64,000 nucleotides of DNA. It comes from Pandoraea commovens. Lineage in GTDB: Bacteria; Pseudomonadota; Gammaproteobacteria; Burkholderiales; Burkholderiaceae. The DNA lies in contig NZ_CABPSA010000002.1 of NCBI RefSeq assembly GCF_902459615.1, positions 682,001 to 746,000 on the forward strand, given 5' to 3'. Of this stretch, positions 36,503 through 46,674 are shown in pieces. The notes beneath the pieces were generated by a model. That model made no database searches, was not told the DNA's origin, and saw only the letters and a list, made by a program, of their open reading frames with translations. Numbering within the stretch: position 1 is the first letter of the stretch; the number at the start of each line of letters is the position of its first letter. The position numbers and the translations under genes were made by a program.

Positions 36503-37915
36503 TCAGCCGTGTGGTGCGTGAGATGCGTGCGTTGCGTTCTGCGCTTGCGATGCGGCTGCCTGCTCGGCCTCGCGCCATGCGCGGCGCGAGCGACGCATGC
36601 GACGCAACGCCAGCGAGGTCATCGTGATCCAGCCGAACGGACGCGGATCCACCAGCATGCTCACTGCACGCGCGTAATCGAGCACCAGACCCGGTGTCCA
36701 GGCCATCGTCTTCGCACGCTTGCGCAGTTGTGCGGCCACCCACAATTCGGGCGTAAGCCACAGGCGGACGAACGTCCACCAGCCAGCGTCGCCGCCGTCG
36801 TGCAACTGCCCCACACGGCCCTCGATCGCGGCTTCGAGCGCCTTGGCCACACTGCTTGAGCAGTTACGGTGCGTGAGGTTATAGGTGGCGTTCTGCTGAT
36901 AGGTCTGCCAGAAAGCGCTCAATTGCTGCGGGCTGTAGTTGCGGATACGCACCTTGACCGTCGACGGGCACCACGCTTTCGACTCTGTGGCGTAGTTCGG
37001 CTGGAAGGTGCCGGGCACGTCGTTCTCGCGCGTCGCGCGCAGCAACTGTCCGAACTGGTCCGGCGAGCGGTCGATTTCCTTGGCGGGGTAAAGACTCACG
37101 TACACGCCTTCGTGACTCTCCAGCGCCGCGTGCCCCGTCGAGATCACGCCGTTCTTGTCGACAGCCGCGATGTAGCGATCGATGACCGGATGACGGCGCG
37201 CCGGTGCTTTGGACGACCCCGAGGGCGTCCACACGTGCACCGTGAGCGCTGGCTCGGCGTCGGTGGGTGGGCCGTCCCAGCGCGGCGCACGGGGGCGCTC
37301 GCTCCACAGGCGGCGCTTGTCTTCCGGGCTGCCGAGAATCTGTTCGACGCGGAAATCGCCGCGCATGCGACGCGCCCGCATCGCCAGCACGAGTACGTTC
37401 CACCCGGTGAAGACGAGTCCGAGTCCGATGGCGTACGGCAGGGTGCCCTTGTAGTGCGTCGGGTAGGGCTGATAGAAGAAGATCGCGACGACGATTTCCA
37501 GCGCACCGCCTGCAATGGCCCACGCCCAGCGCGGGTAGCGCACCACGTACGCCGCCACGCATTGCAGCAGGCCGTCGGCGAGGAACAGCGTGCCGAAGAG
37601 CATCGATAACCAGAAGTTGCCGTTGTGTTGATCGAACAGCAGGACCAGCAGTGCTGCAACGGTAAAGGTGCCGCCCTTCAGCCCCCGTACGAGACGCTGA
37701 CCCCCCACCCCGATGGTGGCGATGGCAAGCGTCGCCAGTCCTTCGAGCAGCAGCAGCCACGCGAAGACCTTGAGCGGGAAGTGCACGACGCCGTCGAGTG
37801 CATCGACGATCAACGCCATGCCGAAGGCGAAGAAGATCGCGCCGATCCAGATCAGCGCCCGGGCCCGGCGACGCAAATAATTCACGCCAAGCAATAACAG
37901 AATCAGACGTACCAA
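36503..37915 (-). CDS. HdeD-like membrane domain fused to a papain-like cysteine-hydrolase domain
   Basis: 470-aa protein. Residues 1-180 contain about six hydrophobic segments like HdeD/DUF308 proteins. After a linker, residues 225-400 resemble a permuted papain-like fold: His-262 in STGHAALE and Cys-352 in THRNCSSSVAKALE, in the His-then-Cys order of LRAT/DUF4105-type enzymes. About 100 further residues close the protein. Which side of the membrane the catalytic part faces is unknown. A tethered hydrolase acting on lipids or proteins is inference. It is monocistronic. Confidence 0.7.
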   Translation of the reverse strand: MVRLILLLLGVNYLRRRARALIWIGAIFFAFGMALIVDALDGVVHFPLKVFAWLLLLEGLATLAIATIGVGGQRLVRGLKGGTFTVAALLVLLFDQHNGNFWLSMLFGTLFLADGLLQCVAAYVVRYPRWAWAIAGGALEIVVAIFFYQPYPTHYKGTLPYAIGLGLVFTGWNVLVLAMRARRMRGDFRVEQILGSPEDKRRLWSERPRAPRWDGPPTDAEPALTVHVWTPSGSSKAPARRHPVIDRYIAAVDKNGVISTGHAALESHEGVYVSLYPAKEIDRSPDQFGQLLRATRENDVPGTFQPNYATESKAWCPSTVKVRIRNYSPQQLSAFWQTYQQNATYNLTHRNCSSSVAKALEAAIEGRVGQLHDGGDAGWWTFVRLWLTPELWVAAQLRKRAKTMAWTPGLVLDYARAVSMLVDPRPFGWITMTSLALRRMRRSRRAWREAEQAAASQAQNATHASHAPHG

Positions 37916-38060
37916 CGCAGGGTCTCCGACGCATGCGCGCGTCCCGGTGTCCGGGGCCGACGCGCACCCCGATTGCGGGGAGGGTTTCGATTAATTTGGG
38001 ATGCGGCCTATTTTTGTGCGCATTTTCGTCCGTATCTTAGCGCGTCAAACGTGACAGGCC

Positions 38061-38098
38061 AAAAACAAAAGCGGCGCGCTCCTTTCGGGGCGCGCCGC
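38061..38098 (-). terminator. Rho-independent terminator of argG
   Basis: The stem GCGGCGCGC (38071-38079) with GCGCGCCGC (38090-38098) is extended inside by a C/G pair run. It is followed on the minus strand by the U-tract from the A-rich run 38061-38070. Confidence 0.85.
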
Positions 38099-38157
38099 CT
38101 GTTGCAGCAGGTAACACGTGGCGCACCGCTCTCGCGAGCGATGCGTCGGATGACCGC

Positions 38158-39513
<1,356 letters not shown>

Positions 39514-39592
39514 TTAACCTGTCAAGTATCCCCGTCCGGGCTATGGATGGTCAAGTCTGATGGCCTTTTGGGCGCGATCCGATCATGTTTTC

Positions 39593-39625
39593 TCCACCAT
39601 TCATCCACCATTTATCCGCCATTTG
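39593..39625. repeat. Three tandem 11-base units
   Basis: TCCACCATTCA, TCCACCATTTA and TCCGCCATTTG lie in tandem in the argG upstream region (about 100 bases before its start codon), between argG and the convergent end of a LysR gene. Role unknown. Confidence 0.65.
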
Positions 39626-39689
39626 TCCGTGACTCCGGTCGGATTCCCGCACGCCGGGATGACATTCCCACGCTGTCATCCCTCACCGT

Positions 39690-40586
39690 TCACCACTGCG
39701 TGCCCGCGACGCCGCACGCCGCCGCCAGAAAGTCCGAAAACGCCCGGATCACGAGCGATGCCTGACGATGCTGCGGGTAGACGACATAAATCGACGACGG
39801 CGGTGGTTCGAAGTCGTCGAGCACCGTCACGAGACGACCGCCCAGCAAGGCGGGGGCGACGATAAACACCGGCAGCCACGTCACGCCAAGCCCGGCCACC
39901 GCCGCATCGCGCGCCAGTTCGCCGTTGTTCACGCGGAGCCGTCCGGACACCGGAATCTCAAGCGGCTGCCCGTCGCGCGAGTAATGCCAGCTCACACGCT
40001 GGCTGTGACCGTAGGGTAACAACGTGTGATCGCTCAGTTCTTCGGGCGTTTGCGGCGCACCGTGGGTTTCGAGATAGCGAGGACTGACGCACGTGACCAT
40101 GCGCATGGGCGCGACCGTACGGGCGATCAGCGACGAGTCGGCCAGCGCGCCGATACGCACCGCCACGTCGTAGCCTTCGCCGATGATGTCCACCGTGCGG
40201 TCGTTCAGTTCGAGTTCGATGGTGACGTCGGGATAGGTCGTGAGAAACGACGGAATCGCCGAGCTGAGGAACATCGTCCCGAACGACATCGGAGCAGACA
40301 CCCGCAAATTACCGCGCGGGCGCTCCCCCTGACTGCTCACCGCCAGATTCGCGGCTTCCACATCGTCAAGGATGCGCCGGGCGCGCTCGTAGTAGACCCG
40401 ACCGAGGTCGGTCACGGCCAGTCGTCGGGTCGTTCGCAGCAGCAGGCGCACGCCGAGCGATTGCTCCAGCGAGGAGATGCGGCGGCTCACGAACTGCTTC
40501 GAGAGTCCGAGTTTCGCCGCCGCCCCGGTGAAGCTCATGGCGTCCACGGCGCTGACGAAGATGCGCATGTCGTCGAGCAGGTCCAT
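39690..40586 (-). CDS. LysR-family transcriptional regulator
   Basis: 298-aa regulator of the DsdC/CrgA-like group. Helix-turn-helix at about 8-60 (FTGAAAKLGLSKQFVSRRISSLEQ), then RLLLRTTRRLAVTDLG and an effector domain. A TTG at 40607 would add seven residues; the ATG at 40586 is preferred. The next gene leftward is argG, tail to head; the EamA gene lies upstream on the same strand, 115 bases away, so its target cannot be inferred. Confidence 0.87.
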   Translation of the reverse strand: MDLLDDMRIFVSAVDAMSFTGAAAKLGLSKQFVSRRISSLEQSLGVRLLLRTTRRLAVTDLGRVYYERARRILDDVEAANLAVSSQGERPRGNLRVSAPMSFGTMFLSSAIPSFLTTYPDVTIELELNDRTVDIIGEGYDVAVRIGALADSSLIARTVAPMRMVTCVSPRYLETHGAPQTPEELSDHTLLPYGHSQRVSWHYSRDGQPLEIPVSGRLRVNNGELARDAAVAGLGVTWLPVFIVAPALLGGRLVTVLDDFEPPPSSIYVVYPQHRQASLVIRAFSDFLAAACGVAGTQW

Positions 40587-40701
40587 CGGCAAGATTTCCG
40601 TCTTCAATAAATTGCGGGTGACAACGAACGCACTTCGATGCGCATTGTCACCCTGAGAAAGACAATCTTAGCCGAGATGCCGACGGCGTTCGCGACTCAA
40701 G

Positions 40702-41550
40702 CTATCGGAGCGCCAGCCGCAAGCCCATCAGAATCGCGGCGGTGCCCGCGACGGCCAGCGTCGTCGGCCGGTGCCCGAAGATGCCCCAGTCGAGCAGTGC
40801 GGTCACCACGGGCACCAGATAGAACAGGCTCGTCACCGTCACCAGATTGCCGGACGCGATCATTCGATAGAGCAGCAGCGTCGCGCCGACCGAAATCACG
40901 AGACCCATGTAGAGCAGCGGCAGCCAGAAGCCCAACGTGTTGTCGATGTGCCACGGCTGCGTCGGCGCGACGAGCAATGCCAGCGCCAGTCCGACCGCGT
41001 ACTGCAGCGGCAGCACGTCGAGGGGCGTTTGTCGCGACCCTTTTTGCGCGAGCGTGCCGAGCGTCATGCAGGCGAGCGCGGTGAGCGCCCACACGGACCC
41101 CGCTGCCGATAGCCGTGCCGACATCAGACTTTGTGCGACCACGAGCGCCAGCCCGACCAGCGCGACCGCCAGCCCCAACAGACGTCGCGCACTATGGCGC
41201 CGCTCCAGCACCACGAGCGTGAGAATCGGCTGGACGCCAAGCACCGTCGCGAGCGCCCCCGGGGTGATGCCGCTGGCGAGCGCCAGCAGATACGACGCCT
41301 GATAGCCGCCGATGAGCAGCACACCGGTGCCCGCCACCTGCCAGCCGGTGCCGGGTGCGGGCCACCATTGGCGACGGGTCAGTGCGATCAGCGTGAGCGC
41401 CGCGAACGCGACCCCCAGACGGATGACGAGAAAGGCAAACGCCGACGCGTGCGCCAGCCCCCATTTGGCGGCCAGTGCGCCGCCGCTCCACAACAGAACA
41501 AACAAGAGCGTCGCGCCATGGCGGCGCAATGCAAGACCATCGAGTTGCAT
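40702..41550 (-). CDS. EamA/DMT-family membrane transporter
   Basis: 282-aa inner-membrane protein with about ten membrane spans and two EamA repeats (about 12-135 and 148-280). Family markers include GGYQASYLLALA, PGALATVLGVQPILT and SLFYLVPVVTALLDW. DMT transporters usually export amino acids or metabolites; the cargo is unknown. The ATG at 41550 follows GGGGAAGA; the in-frame extension to 41661 has no membrane or conserved sequence. Confidence 0.87.
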   Translation of the reverse strand: MQLDGLALRRHGATLLFVLLWSGGALAAKWGLAHASAFAFLVIRLGVAFAALTLIALTRRQWWPAPGTGWQVAGTGVLLIGGYQASYLLALASGITPGALATVLGVQPILTLVVLERRHSARRLLGLAVALVGLALVVAQSLMSARLSAAGSVWALTALACMTLGTLAQKGSRQTPLDVLPLQYAVGLALALLVAPTQPWHIDNTLGFWLPLLYMGLVISVGATLLLYRMIASGNLVTVTSLFYLVPVVTALLDWGIFGHRPTTLAVAGTAAILMGLRLALR

Positions 41551-42082
41551 CGATCTTCCCCTGAGCAGCGTGTCCGGTGTGGCGTGCAATGTTTGTGCCG
41601 CGACGTCATGACGAGATCGCTCACGTCGCGCGCCTGAAGTGGCACACAACCGGGGCGACATAATCTAGACGACAGCATCGAGGCATCGACACAAGATCAT
41701 CGCGGCTGGCGCAATGCGCGCAGACCACTTGAACCCGCTGAAATTCGAATGAAAAAGTGTTGTGCCGGGTGACGGACACCCAGCGAGCCGTGTGTGGCGT
41801 CAGGCCACGACCACGTCGGCGACCACCACGGTGGGCGGTGCCACGCCGGACGGCGGGGGAGGTGCCACGGCTGCAAAACGTCCGCGCAGTCGAGCACCGA
41901 CACCGCGTTGCGGCGGCGAAATCGATGCTACGGCGAGGTGGACGAATGCGTGAGCAGTCATGGATCGATGGAGGGATCGAATGGGTGTTGATTCGAATGT
42001 CGAATCACGCCCGTCACTCGACGAGCGTGAACACACTTTACACGGAGGTATCCACGCGGGCAAGCGCCCATCGTCGCGTGCG
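41551..42082. other. 532-base gene-free region with a 17-base inverted repeat
   Basis: No convincing gene is seen: short minus-strand frames here are continuations of the PNPOx-like gene's antiframe, without codon bias. It should hold the EamA promoter and the 3' end of the PNPOx-like transcript. GATTCGA-ATG-TCGAATC at 41990-42006 is a perfect dyad and GGGTG-ACGGA-CACCC at about 41767-41781 a short hairpin. Confidence 0.5.
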
Positions 42083-43060
42083 TCAGGCGGTTGGCCACGC
42101 GCCCGTGCGCTCGACGCTGGGCGATGCCTCGCCGTCGCGCCAGGCGGCCGGTAGCGCACCTCGTACGCGTCGCACTTCGCGCACATGCAGACGCACCAGC
42201 CGCAGCGCACCTTCGAAGCCGCTTTGTGCTTCGTCGTGCCAAAGGACTTCGGCGTCTCCTGCGACGTGCAAGAAGTCGCCCGACGCGAAGTCGACGAACA
42301 CCAGCCCGGCGCGCGGGTTGGCGTGCAGATTGCCGAGCGTGTTGTAGAACGAGTTGCCGCGAAAGTCGGGCCACACCAGCGTGTTGGCGTCTTCCACGCG
42401 CACGAATCCAGGCTTGCCGCCGCGATGCGAGACGTCGGTGCCTGAACTGCGCGCTGTCGCGCCATCGCCTGCGTAATGCGTGGCGATGAAGAACGTGTCG
42501 GCACTCGCGATTTGCCACTGCGCGTCGTCGTCGAGTGAGCTTTGCGGCGGTTCGGCCACCGGTGGCGCATCGTGCGCTTGCGGCGTTGCTTCGCGCTTGC
42601 GGATGTACTGCGGGCAGTTGCCGAAACTCTGGGCGACCCGCAGCGTGAACCCTTGCGCATCGACTTCATCGATGGAGCCGTTGACGCGATTGCGACGCCG
42701 CGTCGAAGGCTCGATCCCCAGCAAGCCGATCGGTGCGCCCGACGTCACCGCGCCGTAGAGCGGATCGGTCGGGGGCGGAAACGCATTCACACGCAGCAGC
42801 GTCGGATCGGGCGAATGCGCGAAGCCGGGGGTGCCGCTGAGCAGCGTGGCCCACGGCTGATCGTCGGCATCCAACCCGCCCATGACGAGAAACGGCAACT
42901 GCGCGAAGAACTGGCGATGCTGATCCGGCATAGCGAGACGAATCACGCGCGCCCCCACCTCCGCCATCTGCTCACGGGAACCTGCGAGCGTCTGCACGTA
43001 CATTTCGCCTGCGTGAAAGGGCGATTCCAGTTGAAGCGGTGACGGGGTGGGGGCGTTCAT
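42083..43060 (-). CDS. Pyridoxamine-5'-phosphate-oxidase-like flavin-binding protein
   Basis: 325-aa protein with a split-barrel PNPOx-like FMN fold. It has HRQFFAQLPFLVMGGLDADDQPWATLLSGTP-type sequence at about 45-80, GLLGIEPSTRRRNRVNG at 110-130, and the GNSFYNTLGNLHANPRAGLVFVDFASGDFLHVAG barrel at about 230-265. An N-terminal SPFHAGE motif is typical of the larger members. An oxidoreductase role is likely; the substrate is unknown. It ends with AWPTA; the GST gene lies 81 bases upstream on the same strand. Confidence 0.8.
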   Translation of the reverse strand: MNAPTPSPLQLESPFHAGEMYVQTLAGSREQMAEVGARVIRLAMPDQHRQFFAQLPFLVMGGLDADDQPWATLLSGTPGFAHSPDPTLLRVNAFPPPTDPLYGAVTSGAPIGLLGIEPSTRRRNRVNGSIDEVDAQGFTLRVAQSFGNCPQYIRKREATPQAHDAPPVAEPPQSSLDDDAQWQIASADTFFIATHYAGDGATARSSGTDVSHRGGKPGFVRVEDANTLVWPDFRGNSFYNTLGNLHANPRAGLVFVDFASGDFLHVAGDAEVLWHDEAQSGFEGALRLVRLHVREVRRVRGALPAAWRDGEASPSVERTGAWPTA

Positions 43061-43141
43061 GATGCTCTCCTTCGGTTCAGGCGGCGCTCGGGCAATGCAT
43101 CAGGCACTGCACAGGCGACGCGAGCAGCCTTCATTCAGTCG

Positions 43142-43828
43142 TTATGCGGCAACGGCGTTCAGACCGCACGCCGTCGACGGCATCGGCACGAAACGCGGCA
43201 GCGCTTCGATGCGCGCCAGCCAGGCGCGCACGGCCGGATACGGTTGCAGCGACACGTTGCCTTCGGGCGCATGCGCCAGGTACGTGTACAGCGCGATGTC
43301 GGCAATCGTCGGCGTGGCGGCCGTGACGAACGGCGTGGCGTTCGCTGCGGTGAGATGCGCTTCGAGACGCGTGAGCAGCAACACGCCACGCTCGACCATC
43401 GCGGTCGTATCGACGCCACGGTTGAAGACGACCGCCACGCGCGCTGCCGCCGCGCCGAACGCCAGATCGCCAGCGGCCACCGACAGCCAGCGTTGCACGT
43501 GAGCAGCAGCCACCGCATCCTGCGGCAGCCAGGCGTGCTTTGCGTCGTAGCGGGTCGCGAGGTAGACGAGGATCGCGTTCGAATCGGCGAGGATCACACC
43601 GTCGTCGTCGATGGCGGGCACCTGACCGAACGGGTTGATGGCGAGGTACGCAGGTTGCTTGTTCTCACCGGTCGCCAGATCGACGTCGATGGCCTCATAC
43701 GGCAAGTCGAGCAGATTGAGCATCAGCTCGATGCGATGACAGTGGCCCGAGAGCGTGAAACGGTAGAACTTGATCGGACGCGCAGGGCGGGCGGGCGCGT
43801 AGGCGTGAATATCGGTAGGGCGGGTCAT
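43142..43828 (-). CDS. Glutathione S-transferase
   Basis: 228-aa GST. The N-terminal thioredoxin-like domain has FYRFTLSGHCHRIELMLNLL, the cis-Pro motif FGQVPAIDDDGVILADSNAILVYLA, and the C-terminal helical domain starts at about 105. The first Ser of SGHCHR is a candidate glutathione-activating residue. The ATG at 43828 is chosen; the in-frame extension to 44161 is antisense to the LysR gene. Probably regulated by the divergent LysR through the dyad at 43942-43960. Confidence 0.9.
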   Translation of the reverse strand: MTRPTDIHAYAPARPARPIKFYRFTLSGHCHRIELMLNLLDLPYEAIDVDLATGENKQPAYLAINPFGQVPAIDDDGVILADSNAILVYLATRYDAKHAWLPQDAVAAAHVQRWLSVAAGDLAFGAAAARVAVVFNRGVDTTAMVERGVLLLTRLEAHLTAANATPFVTAATPTIADIALYTYLAHAPEGNVSLQPYPAVRAWLARIEALPRFVPMPSTACGLNAVAA

Positions 43829-43941
43829 TGGGCATCTCCGTGGGTGAGTGGATGCGGCAGCGCCGGAGTCGGAACCGTCACGCAATAAGCCAATTCTCCA
43901 TCCAGTCGATTTCCGGATAAATGGCGTGAACTTGATTTGAC

Positions 43942-43960
43942 TACTCCGAAAAACGGAGTA
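43942..43960. promoter_or_regulatory. LysR-type operator between GST and LysR genes
   Basis: TACTCCGAAAAACGGAGTA is a perfect 19-base dyad (7-base arms, A5 spacer) in the 135-base divergent region, ending 4 bases before the LysR ATG. It fits an autoregulatory LysR site; its CGGAG also serves as the LysR ribosome site. Confidence 0.65.
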
Positions 43961-43963
43961 ATT

Positions 43964-44872
43964 ATGCGCCGCATGGACAAACTTCGCGCAATGCAGACGT
44001 TCGTTGCCATCGTCGATCAGGGCAGCCTGAGTGCGGCGGCACGCGCGCTCGATTCGTCGCTGCCCGCTGTGGTGCGGACGCTGGCGGCGCTTGAAACTTC
44101 CCTGGAAGTGCGGTTGCTCAATCGCACGACGCGCCGCATCGCCCTCACGGAAGAGGGGCACACCTACCTCGACACCTGCCGTCAGATCCTCAGCGAGTTA
44201 CACGAGGCTGAGGCGCGGCTGGCGGCGCGTCACGAGGCGCCGAGCGGTACGCTGGTCATCACCGCTCCGGTGCTGTTCGGACAGATGCACGTCGCCCCGG
44301 CGATGTTCCGGTTCCTGCGCGCGTACCCGAACGTCAAATGCAGGCTCCTGCTCAACGACCGCGTGGTGAATCTATGGGAGGAGGGCATCGACGTCGGCAT
44401 CCGGATCTCGCCGCTCGACGACTCCACGCTTGTCGCGCAGGGCATCGGGGCGATTCGCCGCGTGGTGGTCGCGAGTCCCGCGTGCATTGCGGAGCAGGGC
44501 GAAGTGGCGCATCCGCGCGATCTGCTCGGCAAGAACTGCATCCTCTCGCACGGCGGTGGTTACGGCCAATGGCGTTTCTGGGAAGGGGGACGGGAGTTCG
44601 TCGTGCCCGTCGACGGCAATCTTGAAATCAGCCACGGCATGACGGCCGTCGAAGCGTGCGCCGACGGCATGGGCTACGGTTGCTTTCTGTCGTATCAGGT
44701 GGCGCAGGCGATGGACGAGGGGCGGCTCGTGCGCGTATTGAAGGACTACGAAGGACCGGCGCGACCGGTGAACATCGTCTATCCGCATGCGCGCCTGTTG
44801 CCGTCGCGCACACGTGCGTTCGTGGAGTGGATGAAGCGGGAATTGCCTGAAGTGGCGACGCGGTGGCGCTGA
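43964..44872 (+). CDS. LysR-family transcriptional regulator
   Basis: 302-aa regulator. Helix-turn-helix in MQTFVAIVDQGSLSAAARALDSSLPAVVRTLAALE, then RLLNRTTRRIALTEEG, then an effector-binding domain with ISHGMTAVEACADGMGYGCFLSYQVA. The ATG at 43964 is used; one at 43973 is also possible, and a TTG at 43937 lies upstream of the operator. Divergent from the GST gene, its probable target. Confidence 0.88.
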   Translation: MRRMDKLRAMQTFVAIVDQGSLSAAARALDSSLPAVVRTLAALETSLEVRLLNRTTRRIALTEEGHTYLDTCRQILSELHEAEARLAARHEAPSGTLVITAPVLFGQMHVAPAMFRFLRAYPNVKCRLLLNDRVVNLWEEGIDVGIRISPLDDSTLVAQGIGAIRRVVVASPACIAEQGEVAHPRDLLGKNCILSHGGGYGQWRFWEGGREFVVPVDGNLEISHGMTAVEACADGMGYGCFLSYQVAQAMDEGRLVRVLKDYEGPARPVNIVYPHARLLPSRTRAFVEWMKRELPEVATRWR

Positions 44873-44955
44873 CGTGACGTCGCGTCGAGCTAGTCGACGA
44901 GCGAACGTCAGATAAAAGAACGCGGAAAGCGACGGAGCCGCTTCCCGCTAAAAAA

Positions 44956-44979
44956 GCCCGCCGACGCCAACCGGCGGGC
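44956..44979. terminator. Bidirectional terminator
   Basis: Stem GCCCGCCG / CGGCGGGC with an 8-base loop. A-rich sequence on the left (44950-44955) and T-rich sequence on the right (44983-44994) allow it to stop both the LysR gene and the convergent PXPV gene. Confidence 0.8.
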
Positions 44980-45010
44980 CGCTTCGTTCTTTTGTCAGTT
45001 CAGGCGAGTA

Positions 45011-45310
45011 TTAGTCGCGGTCTTCGCGCCAGCCACGGTGCCAGCCGCGATCGTGACGACGCTCCTCCCAGCGGCGCTCGCGCCAGTCGTCATAACGGTC
45101 ACGACCGTAGTACACCACCGGTTGCGGCGCGCGATATACGGGTTGTGGGGCCACATACACCGGTTCCGGTGCGACGTAGACCGGCTGCGGCGCCACGACG
45201 ACCGGGGCAGGCACGCCGAGATAGAGGCCGACATCCACGTGTGCCGAAGCGGCGGTGGAAGCGACGGCGGCAGCAGCGCCAAGGGCAGCGATGATCAGAA
45301 TGCGTTTCAT
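45011..45310 (-). CDS. PXPV-repeat small exported protein
   Basis: 99-aa protein: signal peptide to about residue 24 (ASA), then HVDVGLYLGVP and a run of PxPVYxAP repeats (PQPVYVAPEPVYVAPQPVY), then a basic Trp/Arg-rich tail (DDWRERRWEERRHDRGWH). This is the PXPV-repeat family common in Burkholderiales; location in the periplasm or envelope is likely, function unknown. GGAGGAC before the ATG at 45310 sets the start. Confidence 0.85.
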   Translation of the reverse strand: MKRILIIAALGAAAAVASTAASAHVDVGLYLGVPAPVVVAPQPVYVAPEPVYVAPQPVYRAPQPVVYYGRDRYDDWRERRWEERRHDRGWHRGWREDRD

Positions 45311-45536
45311 GGTGTCCTCCATGAGTCCTGCTTTTGTTGATTCGGTAGTGGCGTTGGCCACGTTGTTGAAACCGTTGAAGCCAGTCTAGCGACGGCCTTG
45401 CGTAGCAGGTGCTACGAGTGTGTTGGGGATGTGTCGTTTTGTAACGCCGGTGGACGGAGCGGCGAGGCGCGCGGAATGCGATGAGCGGGGAAGTCGAGCA
45501 GCGGTGGTCGACGAAAAAATCGGGCGCAGAAAACAC

Positions 45537-45571
45537 AAAAGGCGTCACACGAAATTCGCGTGACGCCTTTT
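45537..45571 (-). terminator. Terminator of tRNA-Val
   Basis: Stem AAAAGGCGTCAC / GTGACGCCTTTT with an 11-base loop. It lies 12 bases past the 3' end of the minus-strand tRNA and is followed by a T-rich tract in that direction. Confidence 0.85.
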
Positions 45572-45583
45572 GCATTTAATCGT

Positions 45584-45660
45584 TGGTAGGCTCGATTGGA
45601 TTCGAACCAACGACCCCCACCATGTCAAGGTGGTGCTCTAACCAACTGAGCTACGAGCCT
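45584..45660 (-). tRNA. tRNA-Val (anticodon GAC)
   Basis: Minus-strand cloverleaf. The acceptor stem AGGCTCG pairs with CGAGCCT, followed by discriminator A and a genome-encoded CCA. The D arm is GCTC..GAGC, the anticodon stem CCACC/GGTGG holds loop TTGACAT with anticodon GAC, and the T arm contains GGTTCGAATCC. It reads valine codons GUC/GUU. A terminator follows. Confidence 0.95.
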
Positions 45661-45753
45661 AGAAAGACCGCGAGTATATGGGGTATTTCTGAGGCTGGCA
45701 AGCGTTTTGCGAAAAAATCTTAACGAAACGCGCGTGGATGCCCCGTCGCGTGC

Positions 45754-46554
45754 TCATTCTCCCCGTTTGGCGGCGGCACCCGAAGCACCGCGCTTCGGCT
45801 TGATGCGCACCCAGATACCCTTGTTGCCGCCGCTGCCCGAGCGCTGTTCCACGTCGAACAGCCCGATGGTCGCGACGAGATCGCTCAGTTTGCCGAAGCC
45901 GTAGTTGCGTGCGTCGAAGTCGGGCGCTTGCTTCGCGATGTGACTGCCCATCGCGCCGAGGCTGGCCCAGCCGTCTTCGTCCGACACGCCGGTCACGGCG
46001 TTGCGCAACAGCCGAACGAGCCGTGCGTCGCGTTTGAGTTCGGCGGCGCTGCGACGCTTGCGCGGTGTGGGCGCTTCGTCGTCGTCCGGCTCATCGTCCT
46101 GACGCAGCAGTTCGGTGTAGATGAACTTGTCGCATGCGGTGACGAAGGGCTGCGGTGTCTTGCGCTCACCGAAGCCGTACACGATCAGGCCCTGTTCGCG
46201 AATGCGCGACGCGAGCCGCGTGAAGTCGCTGTCGCTGGAGACGAGGCAGAAGCCGTCGAAGCGCCCGGTGTAGAGCAGATCCATCGCGTCGATGATCATG
46301 GCGCTGTCGGTGGCGTTCTTGCCGACGGTGTAACGGAATTGCTGGATGGGCTGAATCGAGTATTCGAGCAGGCACTTCTTCCAGCCGTCGAGATTCGGCT
46401 TGGTCCAGTCGCCGTAGATCCGCTTCACGCTGGCGACGCCGTACTTGGCGACTTCGGTGAGCAGACCTTCGACGATGGCGGGTGCAGCGTTATCGGCGTC
46501 GATGAGCACGACGAGCGTGGGGCCCTGAGCGGCCACCGGTGTTGTCACGGGCAT
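45754..46554 (-). CDS. NYN/LabA-like protein with C-terminal OST-HTH (LOTUS) domain
   Basis: 266-aa protein. The N-terminal NYN (PIN-like nuclease) domain, about 14-150, has acidic residues in VVLIDADNA, NATDSAMIIDAMD and LVSSDSDFTRLA, as in DUF88 proteins. A basic linker follows, then an OST-HTH/LOTUS domain (about 185-255, with GWASLGAMGSHI and FGKLSDLVATIGLF). Probably an RNase or RNA-binding factor; the target is unknown. The ATG at 46554 is used rather than a TTG at 46575. Confidence 0.87.
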   Translation of the reverse strand: MPVTTPVAAQGPTLVVLIDADNAAPAIVEGLLTEVAKYGVASVKRIYGDWTKPNLDGWKKCLLEYSIQPIQQFRYTVGKNATDSAMIIDAMDLLYTGRFDGFCLVSSDSDFTRLASRIREQGLIVYGFGERKTPQPFVTACDKFIYTELLRQDDEPDDDEAPTPRKRRSAAELKRDARLVRLLRNAVTGVSDEDGWASLGAMGSHIAKQAPDFDARNYGFGKLSDLVATIGLFDVEQRSGSGGNKGIWVRIKPKRGASGAAAKRGE

Positions 46555-46674
46555 GGCGGGGTTCCTTGGACGCAAAGATGTGTCGGATCTTTCGGATCGG
46601 TCGGACGCTTTGCATTATGACCCGGAACTGTGACCGCCATGCCTAACCTGAGTGACAGAGATGAATGCGAGCGG

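Noticed and set aside
41800-41961. Possible 53-aa minus-strand gene in the gap after the PNPOx-like gene
   Set aside because: No ribosome site, Pro/Val-rich low-complexity translation, no conserved motif.
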